Below, in pieces: positions 42,501 to 55,200 of a DNA stretch of 64,000 bases. The first letter of the stretch is position 1, and every line of letters starts with the position of its first letter. Source of the DNA: Metopolophium dirhodum (lineage: Eukaryota; Arthropoda; Insecta; Hemiptera; Aphididae). The translations under genes were made by a program, and so were the position numbers. The notes beneath the pieces were generated by a model. That model searched no databases. It was not told where the DNA came from and was given only the letters and a program-made list of their open reading frames with translations. The stretch is from contig NC_083562.1 of NCBI RefSeq assembly GCF_019925205.1, forward strand, positions 7,564,001-7,628,000, in the 5' to 3' direction.

Positions 42501-43181
42501 AGTATAAGTGTAAAGAAATTGATTACCTTTTCCTTACTAAAGCGACAAGTACAACGTGAGCATTCCTTTTAATCGAACGTAACGACCTAGGGACAATAAA
42601 AAAAAAACAACACTCAATCAATACTTATAGTACCTATACCTACCTATTTAAAATTAACACAAGGAAATATTAAATTCCTAAATATTAAATTCCTAATACA
42701 AATACTTATTGTTTATACATAAGATGTATACTTTATATTTTCCAGTAAGAAAATGACGTTATTAAAATCTAACAGAAGTTTTTTAGCTGGTACGTAGCCC
42801 AGTGTATATATTAAGTGGTATAAAGTTACTTGTTTTAAGATGGATGTACAATTTAAAATGCAGAAACTTTTAACCCTATAAAAAATTCATAATTTATCTA
42901 TATGTATATAACATCAATGTTTTACATTCTTTATGGTTGTATGAGCTGATTAAAATATTTTCGGTATAATATGTCAAATGTAGGTAGGTATATACGTTTG
43001 AAATGTAGAAAACTTTCAGCGAATTTTGTTGGTTTGACATCGTATTGCATTGAAAATGTTATTCAACTTGGATCAACCAACGAAGAAGCAACGATCAGTT
43101 TTACAATCCCCCCCCTGCATCAAAAAAAAAAAAAAAATCGTACATCTTTGAAATTCCACATAAGTAGTTGTCGTGTTACAT

Positions 43182-43217
<36 letters not shown>

Positions 43218-46200
43218 TTGGTTACCAATTAAACAAGTTATCCAGAAAAATGTATACAGAATTTAATAAAATAAATAACGCATGAATATAAATTATATCA
43301 AATTGCTTAGAAAATAGAGCAAATGGTCTATTAAAACACACATTTAATGTAGTATTTAAATAATAAAAAAAATACTTGAAGCTTTTAAGCATGTATTTAT
43401 CTTAAGTGAGGTTAGCGTAATAATAATTATACTATAAATATTACAACTGCATTTAAGTTGTTCTTGTTTGTTTACGTCTTATTATACTGCCATACTAATA
43501 AATGCGTAAAAGAGATTTATCGTTGGTCGGCTGATATTTTTACAAACGCTTAGGGTACAATGGAGCGAAAAATACGATTAAAATCATTTACTCTGTGGCG
43601 AATGAACCGCAAAACATGTCGTAACATAATGCTAGTATATTTGGATCATTAGGCACACTAGTAAAAAGTGAATCAAATGTCTGCTCGAGGATGTTGGGTT
43701 GCCCCAAGTGTTCTTTATCTACCGTGACAAGCATAAACTTAAGGCCAGCACACCGCCTCTTTCGATTTCCGTGCCACGATAACACTCCCCGAGATTCCTT
43801 TTTAGGCTGTCTTCACTTTCGACAGAAATTTATTCCAGTGAAATTCGGTACTTTGTTAATTTATTATATTCAGTACATTAGTAGCACCCTAAAAGTGTTT
43901 TTTAACACATATTTTATATTCGAGTATTAAATAAATACATTGTATAATATTTCCTACAGGATAAAACTGATTTATTTAATTAATTACCGAGTTATACATT
44001 AAAATAATTATTTTCCGTATAGGATTACTTATATTTATATGAATTATTATTCAGAATAATGTGATTTAAACAAATTGCCGCAGTAGGTTTACTTTAACAT
44101 GATATATGAGAAAACAGGAGTTAAATATTTTCTAGTAAAATTTTTTTTATTTAAATAGTTCGATAAACTTTTAAAAATATTATGCGCTAAAAGAATCGAC
44201 AAATAATTTAGGATAATTTAGAAAATCATTTACTCAAATTGTATTTATTATCAATGTTTATATTTTATTACATTTTGCAAATAAAATCTCTTTCAATAAT
44301 TTTTAATGGTTTGTTTAATATCTAAAACTAATTTTAAAAAAAAAAACCCTATATTTATCATATACTTGAAAATGAACATAAAAAACAAGAATCTTTTCAT
44401 AATTATAATTGTAAAATAGAATAAATTGTTAATAGCGTGGATAAAATATAGATACATATTTGTCATTATCATCTACATAATCCAAACACAATATTAGTAC
44501 TGTTTACTAAATCACTCACATGGAGCTTAAGATTAACAGTCAGGTCAATGTCAACAGAGAATTAACAAGGATTCGAGATTTAAGGGATCTGAAGCCCCAA
44601 GCTGTTCTTTTAGAATAACCACAGGGATGCTAAATACAAAATACAGAGACTTCTTCTACTCGTCCCTCAACTGACTATTCCATTTCTGAACTAACCTTAA
44701 AGTAAATAAACACACCAAATATTAACTTATAATATAGCCCAGAGGTATAGTTTATCGTGAGAGAAGTTTTAGAAATCGAAGTAGAAATGGTGTTAAGATA
44801 TTTCAATACTAATTTACATCATCTTAATAAAATATTTATTATAAATAGTGGTACTACACAAAATATTAATTTTTAAATAAGATATAAATATTAAAATATA
44901 TTATATTTTTTTGTATGCTCGTATTTTGAGTGATAGAACTTATCGAATACATGGACCCTATTATTAGTTATCACGTTTTTTTGTTTTTTATTCTACACAT
45001 TCAACAGTTTCGGTCTCTTTTTAAATAAAATGAAAACGTTTTAAAATTATTTTATTGTCAAATTGATTTTCTGTTTTCGTAGTTTACATTAGATGTGTTT
45101 TCTTAAAGTCCAATTAAGTATATTTATATATGGACATTAAGTTTATTTTTATTTTTAGTATACACTAATTTGCATAAAACCCTCTTACAATTTTAATTTA
45201 TCCATAAGCCTTTATTTAAAATATTACTATAAAGTTTTGTTAAAGGTTATGTCAAGTTTTTTTTTCAACTGGAACATAATAATATAATTATGATTATATC
45301 ATTATTTTTGTTCAAAATGATTTCAGCCACGCCAGATTAAAGAATAAAATATATAATTCGAGTGGTAATAGGAGAGGGGCCGAGAATTCAGGATAAGTCT
45401 GAAGTAGAATATAAGTTATATTATATAGTTAAGACTATAAAGGCGAGTAAAATGGATTGGTATTTTTAAGAAAGAAACGGACAGTAAAAAATAATATGCC
45501 ACGTTTGATTGTTATATAAGGTAAATTAAGCGGACGATGGGGAGGGATTGAGAGAAAATTATGATCAAGACTATTTAAGACTAGGAGAAATATCGCGTTA
45601 CTAAGTGCCACAGTTTTAGGTTAGGTTAGGCATAAAAACCTAATTAAGATGTTTAAAACGTTATCTAGTTATGCAAACATTTAACTTAATTTTAAAATAA
45701 AAGCTTTTATGAACAATTATTTTTTAAATATAATAATATAAAAGTTTTTGGTAAAGTATTTTTCTTAAGAAAATATGTACTTCATAAATGTTTTTACTTG
45801 AAAATTTAAAGTACCTAATCAAAATATTATACTTTTTACATAAAAAAAAAACGAGATTAATAGTAAATAGACGTTATATTTTGTTAAATAAATACAAAAA
45901 TTGTATAAAATTAGGTACCTAATTTGTTGATTTTACTGTTATCGCTATATTATAATAAATTAATTAATAATTTTAACTGTTCGTCTTATATTTATTATTT
46001 AGTACCTATTCAATAATTTTACTGCTATATAATAGAGTAAATTATTGAATATCCATGATCATTTTATTATAATGTTTCATTGCTTTTAGTTTTTACTATG
46101 AGAATTATTCTATAAACAAACAATTATTTTATATAACATTTATTAAGTGAATTTTATACCCAGTATAAACTACATCGAAAATAATGAGAACATCTGAAAA

Positions 46201-49200
46201 CTTATTATATTTTCACTGGGGTTAGGAATAAGTCCCTAACATCTTAGAACAGAGTTGAGATCTAACTTCTGAGGCTCATTTTCATTAAGTTCACTTGAGT
46301 GGTTTTTCAATTTACACTACATCTTTTGCTAAATGTAACTAACCCTTCTTACAAATTAAATTACTAGATAGAACAATATCAGTGTTCAAAATAGTTTGAA
46401 CAACGAATAGTGTCTTAATTTATTCACAGAACTCTTGGTTATTATATAATATTGTTTTTGGGCTGAGGTAGAGCTATTATTATTTTTCCATACAAATATT
46501 ATTCCACAGTGTATAGTTTTAAATTTAAATTAATTTTTTTAATTCCGCAGGTTATACAAAAAAATCATGGTTCCTGTTGTGAGTTTTTGGATTGTGAGTA
46601 GAGCTTTTGAGGTCACACTTTGATATTTTTTGTGTGACACATTTTCTAAGAATTCTTTTCTTTCAGTTTTATTTATTATTTCTTTACATTAGAAATTGGA
46701 ACAAAGACATTATTTGACGTAGTTTTTAAGAATACATCCAAAAAAACAGTATAAAAACTGCACGTAAATAAAAAGCAAGTACACCTGTTAAAAAAAATAA
46801 TTTTGAAACTGTATAAATTGTATTATTATTTTCATATTCAAAATTTAATTAATAAAAAATATTTCGAAAAGGTAAGAGAAGCGAGACGGATCAGCATTAA
46901 AGGAATTATACTGACATTTGACACAATAGCTGCTATTACATTTTTTTTTGTATATTTAAAATTCAATTTTTATAAATGTATATCTTAATTATATATTCAA
47001 GAGCTATAAATATTATAAATATCATGTAAAATGTAAATTGAATCATGTACTCATATTGGAAATTGTTTTATTTAACTTAGGAAGTATGTATTTGTATACC
47101 TACAAATAATATTTAAAATCAAGTATATTTTATTTTAGTTTGATACCTAAATAACTAATCACTATAGTTAATAAGTATAACATGTTGATACACTTCTTAT
47201 AACTACATAGCTTTTAAAGATCTCTTGACCATTAACAATAATTTAAACAATAAAACACGACAAAAATTAAATATATGTGAATATAATTATCTCTTGTTAA
47301 ACAATTAGATTCATGAATATTTAGATATTAGAAGTATTTATAATAAAATATCTCTATGTACCTACTAATTTTCCTGACTGATATTGTATTTTCAATAATT
47401 TATTCTTAAATAAAATTAAAACTTATATAGCCTTGTGGGAATTAAATTATAACTTGAAAAGTTATTTTGTGCGGTATTTGATAAAAATAAATTAATATTT
47501 AAACAAATTAATAAAATTACGATTGTAACTCATAAGTCACGAGACATAAATTAATAGGTAACTTAAAATAGTCGATTAATTAGAATATTTAAATAAATAA
47601 ATAGTAGGTAGGTACTTTGCAGTATATTGGAATTGTAAAAAATTATACTTATTATTTCATCATTATTTATTATATAATTTATAAGATTAAAAAATAAAAA
47701 ATATTATGTGGGTAACAAAAAAAATGTTAACAAAATTGTTTAAACAGCAAGAGGAGTCTATGGAGTATAGGTATTGATACTAGCTTAAATAAAATAACCG
47801 CACTCAAAAACATTGATTTTCTGTCATCTTGTAGTTAGCGTTCATTTTTTGATATAAATTATACACATCAATGTAGATAAGTATCAAAATAGTTAAAACT
47901 GAAGTAAAATTAAAAATCAGAATTATCTTTAACTTAAAATATAATTCATATATTTTATGAACAATTGTTTCCAATATTTGGCCAATATAATTTGTACTTA
48001 TTTTTATTTGTCGCAAAATTTTTATTTGTTGCAAATTATGCAACTTTATTTGTATGAAAAATAATTTTGAAAACCGATAATGTAATGGTATCTATCTGGA
48101 CCATTAAAAAAATATCTTAAATATTTAAAAAAAAATTATACCAATATAATATAATTTAAAATATATGCATTGCGTTAACTTTCAGCCTTATACCGTTTAT
48201 TATATTCACGTGAGCGTATTTAGAATAACAGTGCCGAAACATCTCAGTAAATACATGACAAAAGTTCGAAATTAGTATTTTCATCCATCCATTTGGATCG
48301 TCGGCCATATTTCATTCCATTGGGTTGTCCGGATTTCGGAAAATCGTACACGCATTGTCGGGAAGGTTCATATGTATTAGTTTATTACAATACTGATAAT
48401 GCGTGTACGTGTATAACATTATACAGTCATAGTATAATATAGTTATACTGTGTAGTGGCATTAAAGTGCACTACAAATAGGTAACGATAGTGGACCTGAT
48501 AATTTATTCTTCCCGTAGGTGCTTCATCATCGCATTACCACAACGGCGGAGGGTGGGATATATTAGTCTTCTAGAACGTGTAGAAGTTGTGTGATTTTGT
48601 AATAAATAACCGAAGAGTTTGAAAGTTTCAGACGTGCCATAATTAAAAACATACCGATGACGTGAGTTATGTCGATTGAAACGACGGCGGCACAGGATCA
48701 TTATATAATACCCTCCCCCGATCGCTTTGGAAGACGAGGTCGTGAGTCGCGACACGCACAAAAAGCCGATCGCAGGCAATATTATTGTCGATAGCCTTTC
48801 AATAAATTCATAATAGTCCTTTGTCTAAAATGAGTTCCAAGTCGCTATCAATGGTTGTCATCATCATTATGTTGTACTACCTAATAAGTAATAGGAATAA
48901 GAATAAGGGTCTTCTGTTACGAATTCATTTCGTGACCAGGCCGAGGAGGGAGGAACCGAGTGAACGAGAGAGACAGAACAGATAGAGACAGACTGACATA
49001 TAGTGTGGGAGGGTAGAGAAATGGCTTCTGTATACTGTTATTGGGATTTTGATAAATTATCAGACACCTCTAGTATAGTCTTCTAAAACAGCACTAGCAA
49101 TCATCACAGCAGCGCTAGGTTCGATACTCCGGTTCTGTCATAAACAACGATTAAAGTAGGTAATTATATTCTCATTTGAGACGACGTTGAAGGCTGTTGA

Positions 49201-52200
49201 ATGAAAGGATTTAATTAGTGATCAGATCCATCCGAAGACAAGTTTTCGCCTTGTTTTCGATATTGCTATTATAGAACAGTAGGTGGTACTCGTGCAATTT
49301 GTTTTCATATTTACAGAAACGTTCAACCACAATTTTCTATTTACTTTTATTTCTTCGACTGAGTTATATTTAGAAGTCACTACATCGATTGATTCAATAG
49401 AAATTGTCTATCTGTCATTTATCTAAGCGAGCTAGCACACGATATTATTGACTGGTTAAAGATATTTTACTGATTTGAAAAGCAAAATCTGTCGTTGACA
49501 TTGGTTGTCGGAAGATGACTTATGTATATATTATTGTATTATCCAGCGTTTCCTAGAGATATATAAAACGGTTTTAACTTATTACTGTTCACCGCAGATG
49601 GATCGCCCATCTGGGTTTTAATAATTAAAACCGAGATGGGCGATCTACCTGCGGCGAACAGTAATAACTAATAAGTAACTTTTTTTTTCTTACGTGTAAC
49701 CGATTGCAAGCAGAAATAAACGAATATGCGAAACGAATGATTTTAAATTTTAATATTATAATAATATAAGGGTAAGCTACCCTAAAATAACCGGTTCAGT
49801 TTATGATCTAAACCTTTCTTGAATCGTAAAAATCAGTCGAGTATTTTTTGATTCTACAAGCCTCATCAGCAACTTCGCATACTTATTATATATAATAGCT
49901 GTTAACCGTGGCTTCTATAATATTAATCTTATGACAAAGATCCCAAATAATATGTGTGCATAATTAGCTGTCGATTTATCAAAAACTGCAGATTTGCATC
50001 AACGCCATTTAGATATAACCCAACTACAAATATCCGTATTAGCAGACTACCTGTAAATCATCAATTATCAATCTATCATTTTCGTTTTTCTTCAGTTGAA
50101 ATATTCTCAATTGTTCTTTTTTATCTGTAACCAATGGCTACCCAATATCTAAATACAAAAATATTCCTTTTTTTGTTAGTAGGTAGAAAGAAAATTCATA
50201 TGTGAGCCGCCCCATAGCGGCCTATAGGGGTTTAAAACCAAATCTACAAACTTTCCCTGTGTCTCAAGGAATCTATTGACATAACTTTTATTGAAAATGA
50301 TCCAATAGTTTTTGAGTACAAAGAGAATAAAGAAAGAACATGTTATTAAATTATTTAGGTATATATTATAGATAATTAAATTATATAATATATAATATAA
50401 CGCCCCTTCGCCCCCCCCCTTTGTATCCGCCACTGAACATAACTAGATTTTCTTTTTATAATCGTATTTGTAATTGCAAATATCTAAATGTAATGAACAT
50501 GATTATGATCTATAAAAAATTTGCCATCATTTAAAGCAATTTCCAGTATGAGAAAAATATGATATTTTCCAAACATATTTTAGTTTAGTCCAATTATTAT
50601 CTCTCCTTAAACTCAAATGTGTTTGCTGATGAATGATGATGAATAAATAAAATAAATTTAATAAAACAATACAACGAATAATAAATTATTTAAACGCGTT
50701 AATAAATTTATTTTCCAACTATTTCACAAGCATATTGATTTCAACCAGACGTTGATATCTGATATACTATTAAAATCGTACAATATTATTTTTCAATTTT
50801 ACTAAGAATATACTATAATATATTACACGTTTCGATAATCAGTGAAATGTGAAAAACAATCGTAAACTAAACCTACACATCAAACGATTTCAGGTATTTT
50901 ATATAGACTACGAACAATTATTATTTATCGGAAAATAATCATATACATGTTTATAACATAGATATCAGTGATAAATTATTTGAATAATATAAGTAACAAT
51001 TAATATGAGTACCTAACCTAATGTTGCGCCATCTTTGTTTATTTTTTATAATGCATGTAACTTTATAGTATTGCTATTTTTTAATGTATACAAGTAAAAC
51101 AATTATTAATAGATTATAGGTGGAATGAAAATATATTTAGTTTTCGAATTAATATCTAAATAAAAAATTGTAAGTCAACGATGTAGCTACCCCAAGTCAC
51201 CAATCACATTTTTTTTAAGCTAACACATTTCTTTGAAACATTATTATACCCATGGGCGTTCCTTACGGGGGTGGAGGATCCATGGTTTTTTTTAGAGATA
51301 AATGTCCTCCCTCCCTAGGGCCCACTTGGCAATTAATTTGTATATCCCCCCCCCCCCCCCCCAATGAAGAACCCTGAGAATGTCACTGATTGTACCTGTA
51401 TTAAATATTAGAATAGATCTGATGTAAAAATAAAAGAATTAATCTACCCAAATATCTACACTAGGTAATTGCCTAATTATTAAAACCGTCTGCCATTTTA
51501 TAGCGTGAAATAGACCAGTGTAATAGTAACGGTGTTATTCTAGGTTAACCATAATATATTTTATATGGCTTATTAATTAATAATACCATCAGTTTTTTAT
51601 GATGAAATTAAAAATGCATCATTTTTTCTCGAGTTACCAGCCCACCACAACTTATAGCCATTTTCTTATGAAATATGAAAACGAAAAAACGACATATGTA
51701 TATGAATATATTATATTATTAAAAGTACAAAACTGCATAAAGTTTGCCAATAGTTTTTTGAACTTAAAAGTAATCTTTTTTACCTATTAAATATTATAGG
51801 TATTCATTGTTTTTTCAATGTATTAAATTATTGAATAACCTGTGTTATAAGTAGGTAAACTAGTTTAAAAATTTTAAACACCTCTAAGGCTTGTTTAGTA
51901 CTTGAAAGTTGAGAGTGAAACACAAAACCACTTCTGTATAAAAACTTCCAACGGATCGACATTATACGTTAACATCAAAAATTATTGTAGATTAATATAT
52001 GAATGTATATTATGTTCGAGTTAAAACAATTAAAAAAATGAAAGCGAGAGTCCCCACAATGCTTATCCGAGTTTCGCCTATGACTAAACTAACGATTATA
52101 AAAATTAAATTGAAATTCATAGAAAACATAATTAAACTCAGGAAATTTGATATGTATTTTACAAAATATATATTTAATAATATCTTAGACACCAAAACAT

Positions 52201-55200
52201 TGATTGTAACAGACTATGAAAATAGGTTTTTATTTTATAAATGTCACAATATAAATAATTTATTTCCTTCTATAAGGTAATTATTATTAAGTCCATATAA
52301 TTTATTTTAAATCTAGTTATTAATTTTTTGAATTCAATTATAGTCAAGTACATATTTTACATTTGTAGCTTTAAGTTATACACGATGTTAAAAATATTAG
52401 ATTGAATTGCAGTCTAATATACAAATTGATAGAAAAAAATAAGAGACGTAATAACATTTTCTTCCGTGATAAAAGTTAATATTATTATTTTATGTCAACT
52501 TAATAGTTACTTATATAATTTATAATTAAATATCCAATTAAATAAATACCACTGCACTACAAAACATATAGAATACATTTTTCAACAAACAACAATAAGT
52601 TAATGTTTTTTTTTATTCATATTTAATACATATTAGAAACTATATTATGATTATAATTTAAATTTAAACTATTTTTTATTTTACATACCTATATACTGAA
52701 TTATTTATCATTGATCGTTATACAATTTTCAAATTTAATATTCTTACGTCTTACCAACTCTTTAATTTAATTATAGAATATATAAAATATACACTATGGT
52801 TAAATAACTGTATTTTGTATAAGGTTTTTCTTTAAAATTATACGTATATACAATATACAGTTGATTTCATTATTATTTTATTAAAGTGAAAATTAATTTG
52901 TTTTCTATTTAATGTAATTTTTAACAAAAATTTTTTTTAAATGATGATTTTTAACTAAATTTTTCATGACAAAATAACTATTTACATTTCATCAACAAAT
53001 AAAATACCATAAGTGTGAAATTAATATTATAGCAAAAATATTTTAGTATAATATATTTATTAAATTATACTTAATTAGGTTTTTAAGAGTAAATAGTTCA
53101 GAGAAATAAGTTCTTATGGTCAAAGAAAGCAATAAATGTAAGTTTACATCGGCCGGAACTAAAATTTAATTTTCATTACTTATGAAAGTGCATTTGCTTG
53201 TTACTACGATAATAACTTGTAGAATGGTATTGAGATGTTTTCATAAATAGTACATTTTTAAGTTGCGATAGAAAATATCAAAATTAAAAGCACTCAAAGA
53301 AGAAATTATTCGTTATTTTGAATTCATTGGTACTACAACCAATAAATTATATTAAATTAAATTTTAAATATATGAATATTTTTCAAAGAATATTAATGAA
53401 TAGCGATACATTTAACAACAAATTATCAAATAAATTAATGTGCATTTCAAAGTTTTAAAATAACTAAATAAATATTTAATATATGTTTGATGTAGTATGT
53501 ACTTATACTTATAGTGAAAGGATTTTAAAGATTAAATAATTATTAAAGCTTATATTAATTTGAATATTTTGTATAATGGTGATGATTTAGATATAATAAC
53601 TTTTGGAAATATTTCTTTACTAATAATGCTATAAGTACTCTAATTTGAATTCAAACAGTGTTATTCGTCATTGAAGACGAAGTTTTTGTTGACTTTGGAT
53701 TTGTTGTAGTATTTTTCATTTAGATTTTCGTATTGAAAACTATTTTTAGATTTTTCATTAGGTTGTCTATGTTATAAATTGTTCATGTGTCAGCTATAAA
53801 CAAGATGTAGCCTAACAAAGAATATTGGAAAAAGGCTATAAATTGGGACCGAAATTGCATGATTTAGAGATGGTCTTAAGACGTGACAAACCTTGTAGGT
53901 AAAGTCAGAGATGGTGTTAACATTTTCTGAGTGACTATAAGTTCCAAAAATATATACAAAAAAGGACGGGGTTGCCATGATACGCGATCATTAGGAATTC
54001 CTCTACATCATATTTCTTAACATTGCAATTTCACAGCCTTCTTGACATTTCCAAATAAAATAATAATATTAGTTTCAATATATTTGTAGTTCTGGAGTAG
54101 TTGACTTCACAATAATAGATTATAGTTTTGATATAATTATTATTCCTTATTAAGGATATCAAATTATTATCCACAAAGTGTAAATTCTGCTGCAAGCGCA
54201 GATAGTCATAATTTGAATATCTAAATCATAATTTAGCATTACACAAGGTGGTTTACCACGCTTAATGAATCAATTTCGATTTATTTAAACTAATAAGGGA
54301 TGACAACTATATTTTAAGGAAAAATAATATTGATTAAAACGTAAATATTTATGAATTTAAATCCAACATGTTGCTGGAAAACAATTCGTTTAGATATTTT
54401 TAAAATGCAAAATATTTTATGATTAATTCAAATGTTAATTAATTTATTATTATAGCATAAGTATTATATTTTTTTTAGGTATACGGAGTAACATATATAT
54501 GTTGTAGTTATTAAATATTTTAACAAATTATAATTTAGTACATATAAGTACAGTCTGTTTAACTAGACATTAATAAACAAAACTTATTTTATACATTGGA
54601 TTTATTATGTACCTACCAAACTTCATTGCAGTTTCAACAAATTGAAGTTTGCAGTATGTTTTGTGTATTGTGTGGTAAATTTTATAATTGTTTACCGACA
54701 TCAAAGTTGAAGATTAGAGCAAATATTCTGCTCTAAAATGTGATGACAGACAGAAAAAAAAATACTACACACATAAAATTTTAAAACCAATACCTACATT
54801 CCTCGCTCCGCTGAGAATCTATAATGAAGTGGGTAGGTGTCAATAGTATATTTATAATTGATATGGAAGATATTAAAATAATATAAACAAAAAAACGGAT
54901 AAAAACACAATCATTTCTGACTATAATTAATCAAATACAATACCTTCAATATTATTTATTTTTTTATTGATAATAATTCTTAACGAAAAATAAATTTATA
55001 TTAAATTAAAATATTAAAATCTATCAATATTCAATAAATATTTGTCATAGAAATTAGAATTAATACATTTCTTATATTAAGTTAGAGTCATTCAAACATG
55101 TTTCTTCGTTTGGACTACAATACTATACAATCTATTTAAAATTTAAATGAGGTAGGTATATTAATTTGTATTATACAACATTATTTGAAACAACAAACAC

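Noticed and set aside
45615..45635. TTAGGTTAGG as telomere-like repeat
   Set aside because: Only two units; frequent by chance in this sequence.
48504..48779. 91-codon minus-strand frame
   Set aside because: No recognisable family, no splice context joining Pde8 and basic low-complexity composition. Kept only as part of the GC-richer patch.
50425..50445. CGCCACTG as a right hAT end
   Set aside because: No left partner with a matching 8-bp flank could be found.
51999..52280. 93-codon plus-strand frame
   Set aside because: Ile/Lys/Asn-rich composition typical of chance frames in AT-rich sequence. The opposite strand is open as well.
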